DNA of 64,000 bases from Mytilus trossulus (Eukaryota; Mollusca; Bivalvia; Mytilida; Mytilidae). Shown here in pieces: positions 1-11,945 of the stretch. Below the pieces are notes generated by a model that saw only the letters and a program-made list of their open reading frames with translations, was not told where the DNA came from and did no database searches. A program made the position numbers and the translations under genes. The DNA is taken from assembly GCF_036588685.1 (NCBI RefSeq), contig NC_086375.1, positions 10,285,916 through 10,349,915 of the forward strand, written 5' to 3'. Numbering within the stretch: position 1 is the first letter of the stretch; each line of letters starts with the position of its first letter.

Positions 1-214
1 AAGCCCTTAGATGAGATACGGCCCAACACTTCCTTCAGTTTAAATACCATAGCTTATTAATTGCTCTTTTTCAAGGCAACTTTTGTGACTTTAGCTTATG
101 ACATCATTGTGTTGTCCTACTTGACTGTAAAAAAATGTTCTCGATTCTTGTGCTGCAAGATATAGATAATTGTCACAATAAAAGGTTAAAGCCAACTGAA
201 TTTGTTTTGTCATT

Positions 215-355
215 TAGGGCCTTTAATTGCTGTCTATGGGGTATGGGCTTTGCTCATTGTTGAAGGTCGTAGTTACCTATAATTGTTAACTTATGTGTCA
301 TTTTTGTCACTTGTAGATAGTTGTCTCATTTGCAATGATACCACATCTTCTTTTT
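215..355 (+). repeat. SINE-like dispersed repeat, 3' part (family S)
   Basis: Matches the right halves of 50590-50770 and 60790-60960: 'gggctttgctcattgttgaagg' is followed by 'gttgtctcattt' and a tail near 'accacatcttc'. Short tails of the same kind recur at 59350-59400 and, reversed, at 55310-55340 and 61555-61615. It lies in the NAA40 intron that runs off the left edge. Confidence 0.6.
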
Positions 356-572
356 TTATATTACAAAATAGAGATAATAAATATTTCATTGTTAAAGGTG
401 TTTACACTGCATCAAGACATACTAATTATGATGCCTATACCAAGTCATAAACAATATGTAATGCCCAATATTGCCATGCAATGTAATCAAAAGAGATGTA
501 TGGTATACTTGAATGACAAAAAAAACTAAAGACATATAAATGTGAATATATTATTTTCAGCAATAGACATAA

Positions 573-763
573 GGGCTGTTCCAGAAAATACTATGTCCCC
601 CCCAGGGACGGCACTTTTTTTTTTAACCCCCACCACCCACAGAAATAAAATTTAATTAGAACAGCACTCCCTTTGCATTTTGGTATTTCAAATACAACCA
701 CCCACATAATATTTAAAAAAATTGCCTTCCCTGGGGGGGACATAGTATTTTCTGGAACAGCCC
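573..763. mobile_element. Harbinger-like MITE, copy 1 (191 bp)
   Basis: Terminal inverted repeats of about 30 bp begin GGGCTGTTCCAGAAAATACT and end with its reverse complement. Both ends are flanked by TAA (570-572 and 764-766), the 3-bp TWA target duplication typical of PIF/Harbinger elements. There is no coding capacity. It lies in a NAA40 intron. Confidence 0.75.
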
Positions 764-1051
764 TAAGTTGTATTTGTATTTAAACTTATTTCTATTTCTA
801 TCAAATCTGCATTGTCCTAAGTCCTTTTAAACTAATTTTACTTGAAAATGTTTCCATAGCCTAAAAGTAACAAATACATAGTGAATTTCTCAATACTAAC
901 ATTATTTAAAGGTAGACAACTCTGAGAATATTGACTTGTGAGAGAAAACTTTTAGAAAATATAAAATTCAAAACAAATATTTTCTAGATGTTTGTTTTTA
1001 CAAACTCAAACAGCTCTTGGTTTCTTGTCACATTCTAATACTTATACTTAC

Positions 1052-1135
1052 TGATATGCCATTAATTCTAATATCTGTACAATAAATTTTCCAATGCCTT
1101 TTCTTCTGACATCATCTATAACTTGGATTTCATAG
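1052..1135 (-). CDS. NAA40: NAA40 coding exon 7, acetyl-CoA binding motif
   Basis: 84 nt encoding [17 protein letters not shown] and the following helix. RRKGIG is the GNAT R/Q-x-x-G-x-G/A pyrophosphate-binding loop. Acceptor CAG ends at 1136, donor GTAAGT starts at 1051. The reading frame is open at the donor, so at least one more exon lies off the left edge. Confidence 0.94.
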
Positions 1136-4100
1136 CTGAAAACATGAGATTCAATTATTAGTATATCATGTATAAACATGTGCATGCTCCTTTAATAGAG
1201 TAAAAACAATGTGCTAGTTCAAAAAAAAAATGACCCTTATGGGCAAAACCCTACTAAACAACACATCATTAAGTATTTTTTACCATTCATAAAAATTTAG
1301 TGTCTAGGTATACATTAATGAAAAATTGACAATTTAAGATGCTGGAAATGTTTTATGAGAGTTATTTGTTTGATAACATGATTAATTGATTGGTGTTTAA
1401 CACCACTTTGAACACTATTGTGCTATTTCATATCTGTCAGTTGAGGAAGCCTTAGTACCTGAAGAGAACCACCAATCTGTGTTAGGAAAACTTACAATCC
1501 TAGTAAAGAAGATTGGATTCGAGAGTACCTGTGCAGAAAGAACCTCATTGCAAAGCTGAAGTAAGCTTACTCAAGCAAGGAATTAGGGCTAATAACTTAA
1601 ATTTTGAATAATTAAAATTATTTGATGTTGCCAACCTATTTATCCTATAAAGTGTTGACATACATGCATAAAAACTACATTATATCAAATATGTCCCTAA
1701 TCAGACAGGCATATACAAACATAAACTGACAGTATTAACTCTTACCAATATAGAACTTCTTCATCAATTTCTATATCAAATCTAAAATGTGTAAATGCTA
1801 CAGGTTTATTATTAGTATCTCTTGCTATCAGGTACAGGGCTTTGTCTTCCGTCATTTCTTCTCTCTTGTCCTTATCTTTCCATCCCCATTCACTGTCTTC
1901 ATATCTGTAAAGAAAGCACAACTTCAGATAAATTGTGGAAATACTCTCGAGAACTTTCCAAGATAGTTTTTTTTTAGCATAAACAATATATTATATACAC
2001 CAGTAATCCTTATTCTGATTTTTTTGTATCTTTTTTTCAAGTTTCATGTGCTGTCAATTATTTAATGTGGTGCAAATTAAATGTACAAGAGTTGTAATTT
2101 GAAGAAAACTTGGTTAATATATTCAAGGCCAACTATTCCATGAATAAGTCATTTGACATTTTGGCCCTGTTCTTTTGAAGATCTTGTTTTGTTGATTATC
2201 TCTGATATTTGCCATCTAGCACCTATAGTTTCAATAAGGGCTATTCCAGAAAAAAATGTATGGGGGGTTGGAAGGCACATTGTAATAATATAACATGGAT
2301 GATGGGTATCAGAGCAACTTTTCACACTATAATGCACTATTATTCTCAGTTACAATTGTCTGGGTGGCGGGTGCTGACAAAAACTGCCTTCCAACCCCTT
2401 CATACATTTTTTTCTGGAATAGCCCTAACTGGAATTCGATTTAAAATGAAAATTTTCAGGGGTACCAACAAAGAAATTATTTGGTAGATTTTCTGAACAT
2501 TTTAAGATAGATAGAAACTAACCTAATCTATTATATTTACCCGAGTCATGTAAAAACATTTTCATACAAGAATTTGTTCCAAATATTTCATTGAAAGATG
2601 AAGATAGATGCCAAGTTCTGGCAATAGACCAAATATTATGAAAGCTTTGTAATCATTTGGTTTTTTTTTAGATCTGCAGTTAAATTTGATTGGACAGTCT
2701 TTGGCAGGAAGATAGACATGACAAAATCTACCTGATCTGCAGTTTTTAGAGGATCTATAAATAACTTACAATGTTTGCATATTTTTCTTTGTGAGATCAA
2801 ATGCCCATTGTATTTCTTCTTCACTCATATCAGTTATACGTTTAAACTCAATGGTCAAACTCAATCTGAAAAAAAGGTATAAAATTAATAAATGACAATA
2901 TTAAACTACCATGACTACATTTTTTTATTTGAACGGGTTGTTGTCTCTTTGACACATTCCCCATTTCCATTCTCAATTTTACAGTGGAAGCAGGTTTTGT
3001 CAGAAAATATCTGAGGAGTTTAATCCTGGATAAACCAAATACTATCATTGGCTTAGCTAGATTCAACTGTACTAATATTTTGGTTATTCTTAGTATTCCT
3101 AAAAATATACTATTCAAAACAAATATTATTTAAATTTTTGTTGTCTTTTTATTTCAAAAGCAATTTGCAGGAAAATCTGTTCATTTATTCAGAAAACAAG
3201 AACACTAGTAGAAATTTTATTTTCAACTGTTTTTGTATACATAGGAATGAAAGGACATATGAACACCCGATATTTCTTTTTATTTCTGATTCTGAATACA
3301 AACAATTGTACCATATATTATATTAGTTTCTATGGAACACAGGCAAAATTTAACTCATTATAAAAAAAAATGGTTTCAATTAGAAGTTGGAGTTTCTATG
3401 GTTTTTTGTCAATCTAGTACATGTAATTTGTTAGTTTATGTATTCATGCAGGTAAACAATTGTATATTAGATCTGGGGTTTTTTTAATGTTCAACCAGTT
3501 TTATTTTTCTTGGTAAATGTATAAGTAGAATATAATGTATGCAATATCCCTTCTTTAAATTTCTGAGTTATGAAAAAGAAATAAACAAGAATATGTCCAA
3601 AGTACATGGATGCCCCACTTGCAATATTATTTTCCATGTTCCACGAACCATAAAATGAGATAAAAATCTAATTTGGCATTAAAATTAGAAAGATTATACT
3701 ATAGGGAACATATGAACTAAGTTTCAAGTTGATTGGACTTCAATTTCATCAAAAACTACCTTGACCAAAAACTTTAACCTGTAACTCCCACTTTCATTTT
3801 CTATTGCCTCGTTCACACAGACATTTAATTCAATTGAATTTGAATCAAATTCGCTTATCGCTTTCACATACTCTTCTTTTTTAATTCGAATTACCCAATT
3901 CGCATAAGAAATACGTTTTTGTTAATAAGAATTAAAAGTTAACGTCTTTTGGACAGTGAAGCAAATTCGAAGCGCATTGTAATTCAAATAAGAATTGACG
4001 TTAGGACGTAAAACGTTTTGAATGCGATTTAAACTAATTCTAATTAGTTAATGCGAATCAAATTCGAATTACGTGTGAACTCAGCATTAGTTTAGTGGAC

Positions 4101-7100
4101 CGTGAAATTGGGGTCAAAAGTCTAATTTGTCTTTAAAATTAGAAACCTGAAGCAAGACGAACAGGCACATGGACGAACGAACCCACAGACCAAAAAACAT
4201 TATGCCCCTTCTATCGTAGGTGGGGCATAAAAAAAAAACAAGTTGAGAGCAAAATAAAGACAATATGTTGTTAGCAAAACTATGACGTGGAATAAGACAT
4301 TAAAATGAGGCTGAAAACTATCTAAATAGTACAACAGAAATAAGAAATAAACTTTTGGTGGCTTAATTAAATAAATCAATCATAAATGTGATGCACAAAG
4401 TAATGTCTTCAAAAGAAACAATACAAATCTTTTAGATTAATAAATTTACCCATTTCTTTCAAATTTTCTGAATGGTTTCACAAAATCCATAGGGTCTGGC
4501 ACCTGAATTAGAAAAAAATGTATTTATAAAAACAATTTTATGAATATAAGAACTAATATAAGATAAAATGTTAAAAAACTGATAAATTAATTTCTTAATT
4601 TAGTGCATAAATATTTAAATACGCTTAGAGTTATTAGGGATTTCATACATATATATCTTATTATTTTCACGCCTTTTCTTGTCAAGAAAAATTCACTGAT
4701 CAGATTGACAACATATATTTTGCATTCATGATGTTTTTGAAAAGAATTATCTCTGTTTCTGATTGAACACTTTTGTATATTTCCTACCATTTATTCAGAG
4801 CTTTGGAGATTATGATGTATCGAATTGACGTAATTTATAATTCATCTGATCAGTGTAATTTCTCATCCCACATTGCTTTTTGTTTTATTTACCAATTATT
4901 AAGACAATCTTTGTGTGTGTATGAACAAAGTGAAAGAGACCATGGTAAACGGTAATTTGACACCTACACAATATACCTGGTAACTTGAAATTGAGCACAC
5001 TGTCTCTAAAAACATAAAAAGGGGTTACCAGTCTAATGTTTTACATTCTAATAATTCAAGAATCAATCATAGAAGAGAGTAACCTTTTGACTCAAACATG
5101 CAGTCTTCAACAATGGATCCTAAATTCCCTATAGATTTTATAAAATTTGTAAATAAATTTAATAAATTCAGGATTTTCCAAATTCTGTATTATTATCTAT
5201 ATGTATGTTACTTACTTTATTTGCTTTATCAACTTTTGCCCTTGACACCACCATTTTTGCTGATTCCTAAGAGAAAATCGTTATATTACAGGAAAATAAA
5301 ACAATAATAAACATTACTTTACAGATGATTCACTTTCATTTTAAAAAATTGTACTGTGGCCGAAGGACTTTTTGAAAATCAATTTAAATGCAAATCTATA
5401 TATATATGCATTATCTGTGATTTCAGAATTTTTCCAATCACACCTATGTAAAAATACTCATAAGCATGGTAAGCATTTATTCTACTGATAATCAAAGGAC
5501 AACATTTCCGTAAAACCAGATGTTTTTAGCTAAAAAAATTATTATATATTTATTATATGATTACATGTATATCAAATATTTATTTCAACATAATTCTGTA
5601 TATAAAAAGGTTAAGATATAAGAAAGTTACCTCTTTTCTCTGTTTCTTCTTTTCTTTTGACTTATCTGATTTTCTCTGAAAAAAAAATCATAATATTTTT
5701 GACATGATAAACTCAGCAACAACATAAAGGCACCACCTACATTATTTTTTTCCATGGCCTAATCTAAGTGAACATTCCTTATTCCTGATATTTCATTTTA
5801 TAACTTGCAAGAATAGAGTTCACATATTGCAGTTTTTCTTTTAAATTAGAAGATATGGCATAATAGAGATGAAAACCCGGCAAAATGACTGTGTATCAGA
5901 AAATACAATAGCAGACTAACACCCCATAATACATTTGTTAAAAAGCCAATTAAAACAAGAGGCTCTCAAGAGCCTGAATCGCTCACCTTAATTCTTTTGG
6001 TTAAATCTCTCATCAATGATTATTTTGGCTTTTCAATTTATTCAAATGTTTTTTGGATCGTCCTATTTTCTTCAAAAGCAAAAAAAAATCATTTTCTCCG
6101 ATGTTCTATTTTAGCCATAGAAGCAGTTTCTTGACATACAAGGAAATAAAATATAAAATTTATACAAGATACTATGAAACTCATTCAGCCTAAGTTTGGC
6201 TGAAATTGATACAGCAGTTTCAAAGGAGAAGAAAAATGTAAGGCAACATGATGAACAAATTGTGAAAAAAATCTTTAAAGGGCAATAACTCCTTAAGGGG
6301 TCAATTGACAATTTTGGTCAGATAGACTTATTTGTAGAACTTACTTTGCTGAACATTATTGCTCACTTTAAAGTTTATCTCTATCTATAATAATATTCAA
6401 GATAATGACCAAAAACAGCAAAATTTCCTTAAAATTATCAATTCAGGGGCAGCAACCCAACAACAGGTTGTCTGATTCATCTGAAAATTTCAGGGCAGAT
6501 AGATCTTGACCTGATTAACAATGATACCCCATGTCAGATTTGCTCTAAATGCTTTGGTTTTTGAGTTATAAGCCAAAAACTGCATTTGACCCCTATGTTC
6601 TATTTTTAGTAATGGCGACCATGTTTGTTGATAGATCAAAACTTTGGATACAATTTATAAACTAGATACCCTAAGGAACATTCAGTTAAAGTTTGGAAAT
6701 ATTTTGCCCAGTAGTTTCAGAGGAGAAGATTTTTGTAAAAGATAACTAAGATTTACAAAAAATGGTTAAAAATTGACTATAAAGGGCAATAATTCTTAAA
6801 GGGGTCAACTGACCATTTCGGTCATGTTGACTTATTTGTAAATCTTACTTTGCTGAACATTATTGCTGTTTACAGTTTATCTCTATCTATAATAATATTC
6901 AAGATAATAACCAAAAACAGCAAAATTTCCTTAAAATTACCAATTCAGGGGCAGCAACCCAACAACGGGTTGTCTGATTCATCTGAAAATTTCAGGGCAG
7001 ATAGATCTTGACCTGATAAACAATATTACCCCATGTCAGTTTTGCTCTAAATTCTTTGGTTTTTGAGTTATAGAAGTATTTGGCCCAGTAGTTTCAGAGG

Positions 7101-8204
7101 AGAAGATTCTCGAAATAGTTTACGACGACAGACGACGACGACAGACGCCAAGTGATGGCATAAGCTCACCTGGCCTTCCCTTCGGGCCAGGTGAGCTAAA
7201 AATAATGTGCCATGAAGGTAGCTTACACAGTGCAGGATCCTATTTTTTATATATGTGCATTGAAAGGAAAACTGGTTGGCAAGTTTGAATGAGATACATG
7301 TCAATTTTTACACAACGAAAGTTCTTATAACCTATTTTCCCATCTTGTACCAAATATTTGTTTAGCATGACTGTTTTACATGTATTTATCAGGTTCTATT
7401 GAAAATTGAAATTGTTTTCCATTTTGAAATGGATCTACTTATATTTTCTTAAATGTTTTTTTTTAAAGCATCATTTATACTAGGTCTTCAATTGTTCATT
7501 TTTTTACCCTTGATGTACATGTAAATAAAGAATATATAGACCATCATCTCAAGCTTGAATGATTCAAATAATATTGGAAAAGTAAATATGTTTCTGAATT
7601 TTGCATCCGACATGCTAGTTTTTTAAAAAGTGTAAACATAATTAACACTTTTCTACTCCTCTTGAGTTTTTGGTTAAGACTTCAGTTAGTTAAGTATGAG
7701 TTAGCAAAGCTATGTTGGCGGGCCGGGCTGCCCTGTCAGATGTTTGCTTAAATAATTATGACATCTTGGAAGGCTATATTGGGTTCCTTTGTGCAGAAAA
7801 AATATCCATTCAAGACATCTCAATTATTTAGACGATCCTAGGCTATGTCAGTATGTGTAACTGTAAGCTTAGTCTTCTTTTTTTAATAATAAAATAGTGT
7901 ATCTTGACTAAAAATACTAAATAATTACATGAAAAAGATATGGATACCACTTACCTGTAAGAGGGTCTACCTAATATTTTTAAGAAGGGAACCTTACACC
8001 TGGGTCAAGTATAATAGTACTAGTAGTCCAAGCCTAAAACATGCGATGGCTGAAATTATGAGAAGAAAACTTTTTTTTTGTTTCACTTTGGGTGTCCACA
8101 CTTTCTATTGCTACAAGGAAGAAGAATGAACTGTTTTCAAAGAAGCCAACATTATTGCATATCAAAAAGTGTGAAACAAAAATAATTATTAAACTTACAC
8201 CCAT
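1052..8204 (-). CDS. NAA40: NAA40, N-alpha-acetyltransferase 40 (NatD), 3' end off window
   Basis: GNAT-family enzyme that in other animals acetylates the N-terminal serine of histones H4 and H2A using acetyl-CoA. Seven coding exons are visible on the minus strand: 8204-8199, 5675-5631, 5266-5216, 4502-4450, 2865-2770, 1904-1746 and 1135-1052. All have GT-AG introns and joining phases, giving 164 complete codons. The product begins [12 protein letters not shown], the basic N-terminus typical of the family. It then has an [13 protein letters not shown] segment (about residues 88-100), AFTHFRFD (about 118-125), and the acetyl-CoA binding motif RRKGIG at about 147-152. Human NAA40 has 237 residues, so about 70 C-terminal residues should lie left of position 1; I found no further exon in 1-1051. 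The start is chosen because MG joins in frame to RKS exactly as in the vertebrate protein. Introns carry two Harbinger-like MITEs and a larger bivalve repeat. Confidence 0.93.
1746..1904 (-). CDS. NAA40: NAA40 coding exon 6
   Basis: 159 nt. It encodes [13 protein letters not shown] through [10 protein letters not shown], the start of the GNAT core. Acceptor CAG ends at 1905, donor GTAAG starts at 1745; a split Cys codon (TG|C) joins exon 7. Confidence 0.94.
2238..2425. mobile_element. Harbinger-like MITE, copy 2 (188 bp)
   Basis: Same family as 573-763. It begins GGGCTATTCCAGAAAAAAAT and ends with the inverted counterpart, flanked by TAA at 2235-2237 and 2426-2428. It sits in the NAA40 intron between exons 6 and 5. 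Confidence 0.75.
2770..2865 (-). CDS. NAA40: NAA40 coding exon 5
   Basis: 96 nt. It encodes the stretch from [10 protein letters not shown] to [10 protein letters not shown]. Acceptor CAG ends at 2866, donor GTAAG starts at 2769; it ends in a split Leu codon (TT|A). Confidence 0.92.
2930..2985 (+). repeat. SINE-like dispersed repeat tail (family T)
   Basis: 'gttgtctctttgacacattc' followed by 'cccattt' recurs almost unchanged at 23405-23455 and in diverged form at 9985-10020 and 33740-33770. This is only the 3' tail of the family. Confidence 0.5.
3593..4229. repeat. Dispersed bivalve repeat with GTGGGGCAT ends, interrupted by a foldback element
   Basis: It starts near ATGCCCCAC (3609-3617) and ends at GTGGGGCAT (4220-4228), which are inverted copies of each other. 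Phrases such as 'ggtcaaaagtctaatttg' are familiar from mussel dispersed repeats. A separate inverted-repeat element (3805-4086) splits it. A related end fragment is at 38625-38655. It lies in the NAA40 intron between exons 5 and 4. Confidence 0.5.
3805..4086. mobile_element. Foldback/MITE-like element nested in the 3593-4229 repeat
   Basis: Its ends, TGCCTCGTTCACAC and GTGTGAACTCAGCA, are imperfect inverted repeats (11 of 14 positions pair). The interior is rich in AATTCGAATT-like palindromes that could pair across the element. No target duplication could be fixed. Confidence 0.45.
4450..4502 (-). CDS. NAA40: NAA40 coding exon 4
   Basis: 53 nt encoding [17 protein letters not shown] plus two bases of a Gly codon completed by the next exon. 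Acceptor CAG ends at 4503, donor GTAAAT starts at 4449. Confidence 0.88.
5216..5266 (-). CDS. NAA40: NAA40 coding exon 3
   Basis: 51 nt, phase 0, encoding [17 protein letters not shown]. Acceptor TTAG ends at 5267, donor GTAAGT starts at 5215. Confidence 0.87.
5631..5675 (-). CDS. NAA40: NAA40 coding exon 2
   Basis: 45 nt, phase 0 at both ends, encoding [15 protein letters not shown]. Acceptor CAG at 5678-5676, donor GTAAC at 5630-5626. Lysine-rich tail. Confidence 0.88.
5949..7200 (-). repeat. Bivalve dispersed repeat, family A (NAA40 intron 1 copy)
   Basis: About 1.25 kb bounded on the right by a palindrome around 'cttcgggccaggtgagc' and on the left by 'gaggctctcaagagcc'. It contains two diverged internal copies of a roughly 500-bp module ('agtttcagaggagaag'), and a GACGAC tract near the right end. 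It is the inverted counterpart of the copy at 44704-46360 in FKBP2 intron 2. No open frame. I recognise it as a widespread bivalve repeat of unclear class. Confidence 0.65.
8199..8204 (-). CDS. NAA40: NAA40 coding exon 1 (Met-Gly)
   Basis: Only ATG GGT is coding in this exon, followed by donor GTAAG (8198-8194). The 5' UTR and promoter lie to the right, up to about 8450. Confidence 0.8.
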
Positions 8205-8223
8205 TTTTAACTGTTTAGCGTGT

Positions 8224-8450
8224 TATTGGTTTAGTTTGTAAACTGGCAGTGTGATTTCCCGCAAATTTTGTTGTACAAGGGGAGATAATATTTCTTTTTC
8301 TAGTATCCGGAAAAAAACTGGAAATAAGCAAGTTTTTTTTCCACGGAATTCGAGGAGGTTTTATAAATTGTATTTACAGATTTTATTCAGTCTTGAACGG
8401 CCAGTGCCTGTCAGTAAGTCGGCCAAGGCATCATAGTTTCGCGCTTATAC
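8224..8450 (-). promoter_or_regulatory. Probable NAA40 promoter / 5' UTR
   Basis: Immediately upstream of the NAA40 start. It holds an inverted CCAAT-like element (ATTGGT, 8224-8229) and TTTCCCGC (8256-8263), which resembles an E2F site. The transcription start is not identifiable by eye. Confidence 0.25.
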
Positions 8451-9640
8451 TATGCTATAAATATTTTGTCAACTTTGAAAATTTCCCTGCTTTTACTGAA
8501 GTTTGATCTTCAGTTTCATCCGCCTGAGATGAAAATGTTCTTATTATTCTTAGTCATAGATGTCCGTGACACCCAAATCAGTCTATGGGTATTACATCTA
8601 TGACTTAGTCAACATGTAGATTTTTCACTATGTTTTTTCTTCTTAAAAAAAATGTTAAAAATTACCCAATGATTTTGTATTAAAATACTATGATGAGATG
8701 ATAGATTTTTTTGGAAAATAAAAAAAAAACTGAAAATGTTTCGTCTCTGACTTCAGTTGTTCTCTTGCTACAAGTCACTGAGAAAAAAACTTGATCAGAT
8801 TTTTTTTAAACCAATGATTTGTATAGTATATACAATTCCTTGTAAAAGAAACCTTTATAAAATATTCACTTTAATAGTAAATGACTTATGGTTAAAAAAT
8901 GATACAAACACTGAACCACAAATATTTGTCATTTCATATTTTGTACCCATATTTTTACTATTTTATTAATTGTGACTGTATATTTAACGCATCATGTAAA
9001 TATAACGGAATTTGATGAAACTGTTATTAAAGAGAGAGGGTTAGCGCTATAGAACCAGGTTTAATCCACCATTTTCTACATTTGAAAATGCCTGTACCAA
9101 GTCAGGAATATGACAGTTCTTGTCTATTCGTTTTTGATCCGTTTTGTTATTTGATTTTGCCATGTGATTGTGGACTTTCCGTATTGATTTTCCTCTGAGT
9201 TCAGTATTTTTGTGATTTTACTTTTTTCTTGTGAATCACAATTAAAAACGAAGAAAAGACCATTGATTATCAAAGAGTTACGGTCAATTTCTCTTGTATG
9301 CGTTTCGCTGTGCGGGACATGATCATTATAAGCTGGACATATCAAAATAGGAGAAGTTAAAGCTACTGGAATTTTGTATCATACAGATTCAGTACATAGT
9401 TCGTCATATCAAGTACAACAATTGAACAGACATATTGTTATAATATTCAAATGTTCTGAAACATTTCTTGAAATTGGATTTATTCTAATACATATAAAAA
9501 ATTGTCAAATGTCACAAGTAATGGAAAAAAATTGCATCTGTGGGTTTGTTTTTTTATGTACAGAAGTTGTTAACGATACTGTCCTCAAATATGTCACCAT
9601 CTATCAAATTCGCTATCTTCATATTAACTTCATAATTTTG
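8451..9640. other. Intergenic, AT-rich, no exon seen
   Basis: Between the NAA40 upstream region and a dispersed repeat. Small open frames here have no recognisable similarity or splice context. The only structure noted is a short palindrome at 8552-8605. Confidence 0.5.
8552..8605. repeat. Short foldback (AGTCATAGATGT arms)
   Basis: AGTCATAGATGT at the left and ACATCTATGACT at the right form a 12-bp perfect stem around a 30-nt loop. A related pair with CATAGATGTA arms occurs at 19838-19867. Confidence 0.45.
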
Positions 9641-10022
9641 TTATCTGTTTATTGCTATATGTGTTTCATTATTCTACATTGGCTAGTATAGCTATAGGGG
9701 AGGGTTGAACAAGATCTCACAAAACATGTTTAACCCGTCGCATTTTTGCGCTTGTCCCAAGTCAGAAGCCTCTGATTTTGAAATTCATGTATGGTTTTTG
9801 ATTTTAGTTCATTTTTATGTTTTGGAGTTTAGTGTGACGTCCATTTTCAATGAAATAGTACACAATTTTATAAAGGTGCCAGCTGAGGTGAGGACCACAT
9901 CTGGGTGCGGGATTGTCTCTTAAAGTTTGTGTTGGAGACCCATTGGTGGCCTTCGGCTGTTAATTGTCACTCTTTGGTCGGGTGGTTGTCTCTTTGACAT
10001 ATTTCCGATTCCTATTCCCAAT
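9640..10022 (+). repeat. Dispersed bivalve repeat (family T), near full length
   Basis: 'acattggctagtatagc', 'acatgtttaaccc' and the tail 'ggttgtctctttgacata' correspond in order to the copy at 33510-33770. Short open frames inside it are incidental. Confidence 0.6.
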
Positions 10023-10679
10023 ATTATTAGAAATAAGCCATGCTGTGCGTTTAGATAAAGATTAAGTGAAACTTTTACAAACGGGAAACACAATCTTGTT
10101 AAAACCCCGAGCTCTCATAGCTACCGTTTTCTGCGGGTATGTCGAGTGAACAAGAGCGTCGAGAAATCGGTTGGGATTAGATTGGTGGTAACATTTCTTT
10201 ATCAACACTTTGTTTGATCCAAAATTAGTGCAACAAATCTTATGAACCGAAAACTGGTGCGGCTTTATATGCACATCGATTCCAAAGTTACTAATCTACT
10301 TCTTGAGCCAAGTTCTGCATTTGGGAAATGATCAATAAATTTAAGCACTCCATGCATATCCGATTCAAATTAATCCCTTTAACCGTTTATTAACACTTGT
10401 TCATTTAAGTATTTTGTAATTAATGTGTGCAAGATATTAGATAAAAAGAACAATTCTTTTATCCAGTTGTCATCGCCAGTCTTTTAACTAGCCTTGTTGG
10501 TGGTAACAAGTGTTTTTGAGAAATGTGCTATAGCCATGGGGAGGGGAAAAAATCGAATGCAAAGGTTGATGGACACAATGAAATGGTCAAGGTAAGCTAC
10601 AAAAATATTTGCAAATCTGCTTTTTAATTAATTCAATATTAAGAAGTATGTCCGCTGAAAAAAATATCGTCTAACTGAC
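10023..10679. other. Intergenic, nothing recognised
   Basis: No exon, repeat family or RNA gene recognised between the dispersed repeat and the retrotransposon insertion site. A 70-codon minus-strand open frame at 10062-10274 has no identifiable similarity. Confidence 0.4.
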
Positions 10680-10683
10680 AATC

Positions 10684-11232
10684 TGTGACAATATGATAGG
10701 CGAAAAATATATATATAAATATATATAAAATATATTTATATTTATATTGATGATTATATATTCTTAAAATGTTTATTAAATTGAATAAAATAAATACAGG
10801 GGAATATCTATTAAGAAAATCATGACCTTGTAAAAGGTTGTTCAATTGACCGCTACTGCATATGAAATATTTACATGCAGATCATGAGGTGACATGTAAC
10901 AATTAGTTAAACACTGGACATACGTGTATTGCATACCATGTGGAGACATGTAGCAATAACAATTAGTTAAAACACTGGACATGCGTGTATTCTTTGATCA
11001 TTAATTTCCAGGTTGGCCAAAACATGTCAATTAGAGTCAACTTAATAGATATTCATCCCTGTATCTTTTAATTTAAGACTATAATGGTCAAATTAATAGA
11101 AACCTTGACACTGTTTATATTCTGTATATATACTTGTGTATTTTACTGTATTAAGGAGACCGTCCGTTATGGACACTGGTCCAGACGGGCTTGAATAAAC
11201 TACTATTCCAAATAACCATGTGTTGTGTCACA
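10684..11232 (+). repeat. 5' LTR (549 bp)
   Basis: Starts TGTGACAATATG and ends TTGTGTCACA. Contains a TATA-like run near 11125, a hairpin around 11160-11190 (CCGTC pairs with GACGG) and AATAAA at 11194-11199, as expected of the R region of an LTR. Confidence 0.92.
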
Positions 11233-11316
11233 TGTGGCTATTTTTGGTTAACCGTGACCAAAGGATATTAAGGTAAAGTGACTTTTTATTTGATACTCTT
11301 TACTTAATTTCTCAAA

Positions 11317-11505
11317 ATGGCTACACAAGAATTTAATGCAGGGTCTGTTTTTCAAAATTTAGAAACACAAGTTCAAAGTTTCACTCTAAAGGTATTTAAA
11401 AAAGACATTAATTCGATTGAAAGCTTTGATGGTTCAAAATCAGACAAATTAGGAATAGGTGTATCAGATGTGAGCACAATTGTTCATGATCAATTTGCTG
11501 ATTAA
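11317..11505 (+). CDS. Short open frame of the LTR element, unknown
   Basis: 62 residues beginning MATQEFNAGSVF, 85 bp after the 5' LTR, where gag would start in an autonomous element. No zinc knuckle or capsid signature is visible. It may be a gag remnant or chance; function not assignable. Confidence 0.3.
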   Translation: MATQEFNAGSVFQNLETQVQSFTLKVFKKDINSIESFDGSKSDKLGIGVSDVSTIVHDQFAD

Positions 11506-11873
11506 CTCATTAAAAAAAATGTTTATCAGATAATGTTTTGTTTTTTTAAGCGAAAATGTAGATATTTTTTTATTTTTCTTATAAATCAATGGTGAAGGTT
11601 TTATTTTTTTTATTGATTTTTTTTTATGTAATCATTATGATAAGGGTGAAGGTACTTATGATAGGTATTTGATTGTTTTAGTCAATATAAAAGACTGGCA
11701 ACTTTGTAGGTATTTGATAGTATAAGTCAATATATAAGTTTTGCGTACATATTGTAATGATATAATGAGAAGTTTTTATATGCAGTTTTTTTAAAAGACA
11801 GAATAGATATTTAAATAAGAAAAAAACAACATTTGAATATTAATATTTAAGAATTAAATAAAAATAGGTAAAA

Positions 11874-11945
11874 ATATTTTAAAGATGTTGGTTATATTTT
11901 AAAGATGTTGGTTATATTTTAAAGATGTTGGTTATATTTTAAAGT
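11874..11945 (+). repeat. 20-bp tandem repeat, about 3 copies
   Basis: The unit 'gatgttggttatattttaaa' is repeated exactly inside the LTR element. Confidence 0.8.

Noticed and set aside
10062-10274. 70-codon minus-strand open frame near the retrotransposon
   Set aside because: No recognisable product or exon signals; kept only as a note.
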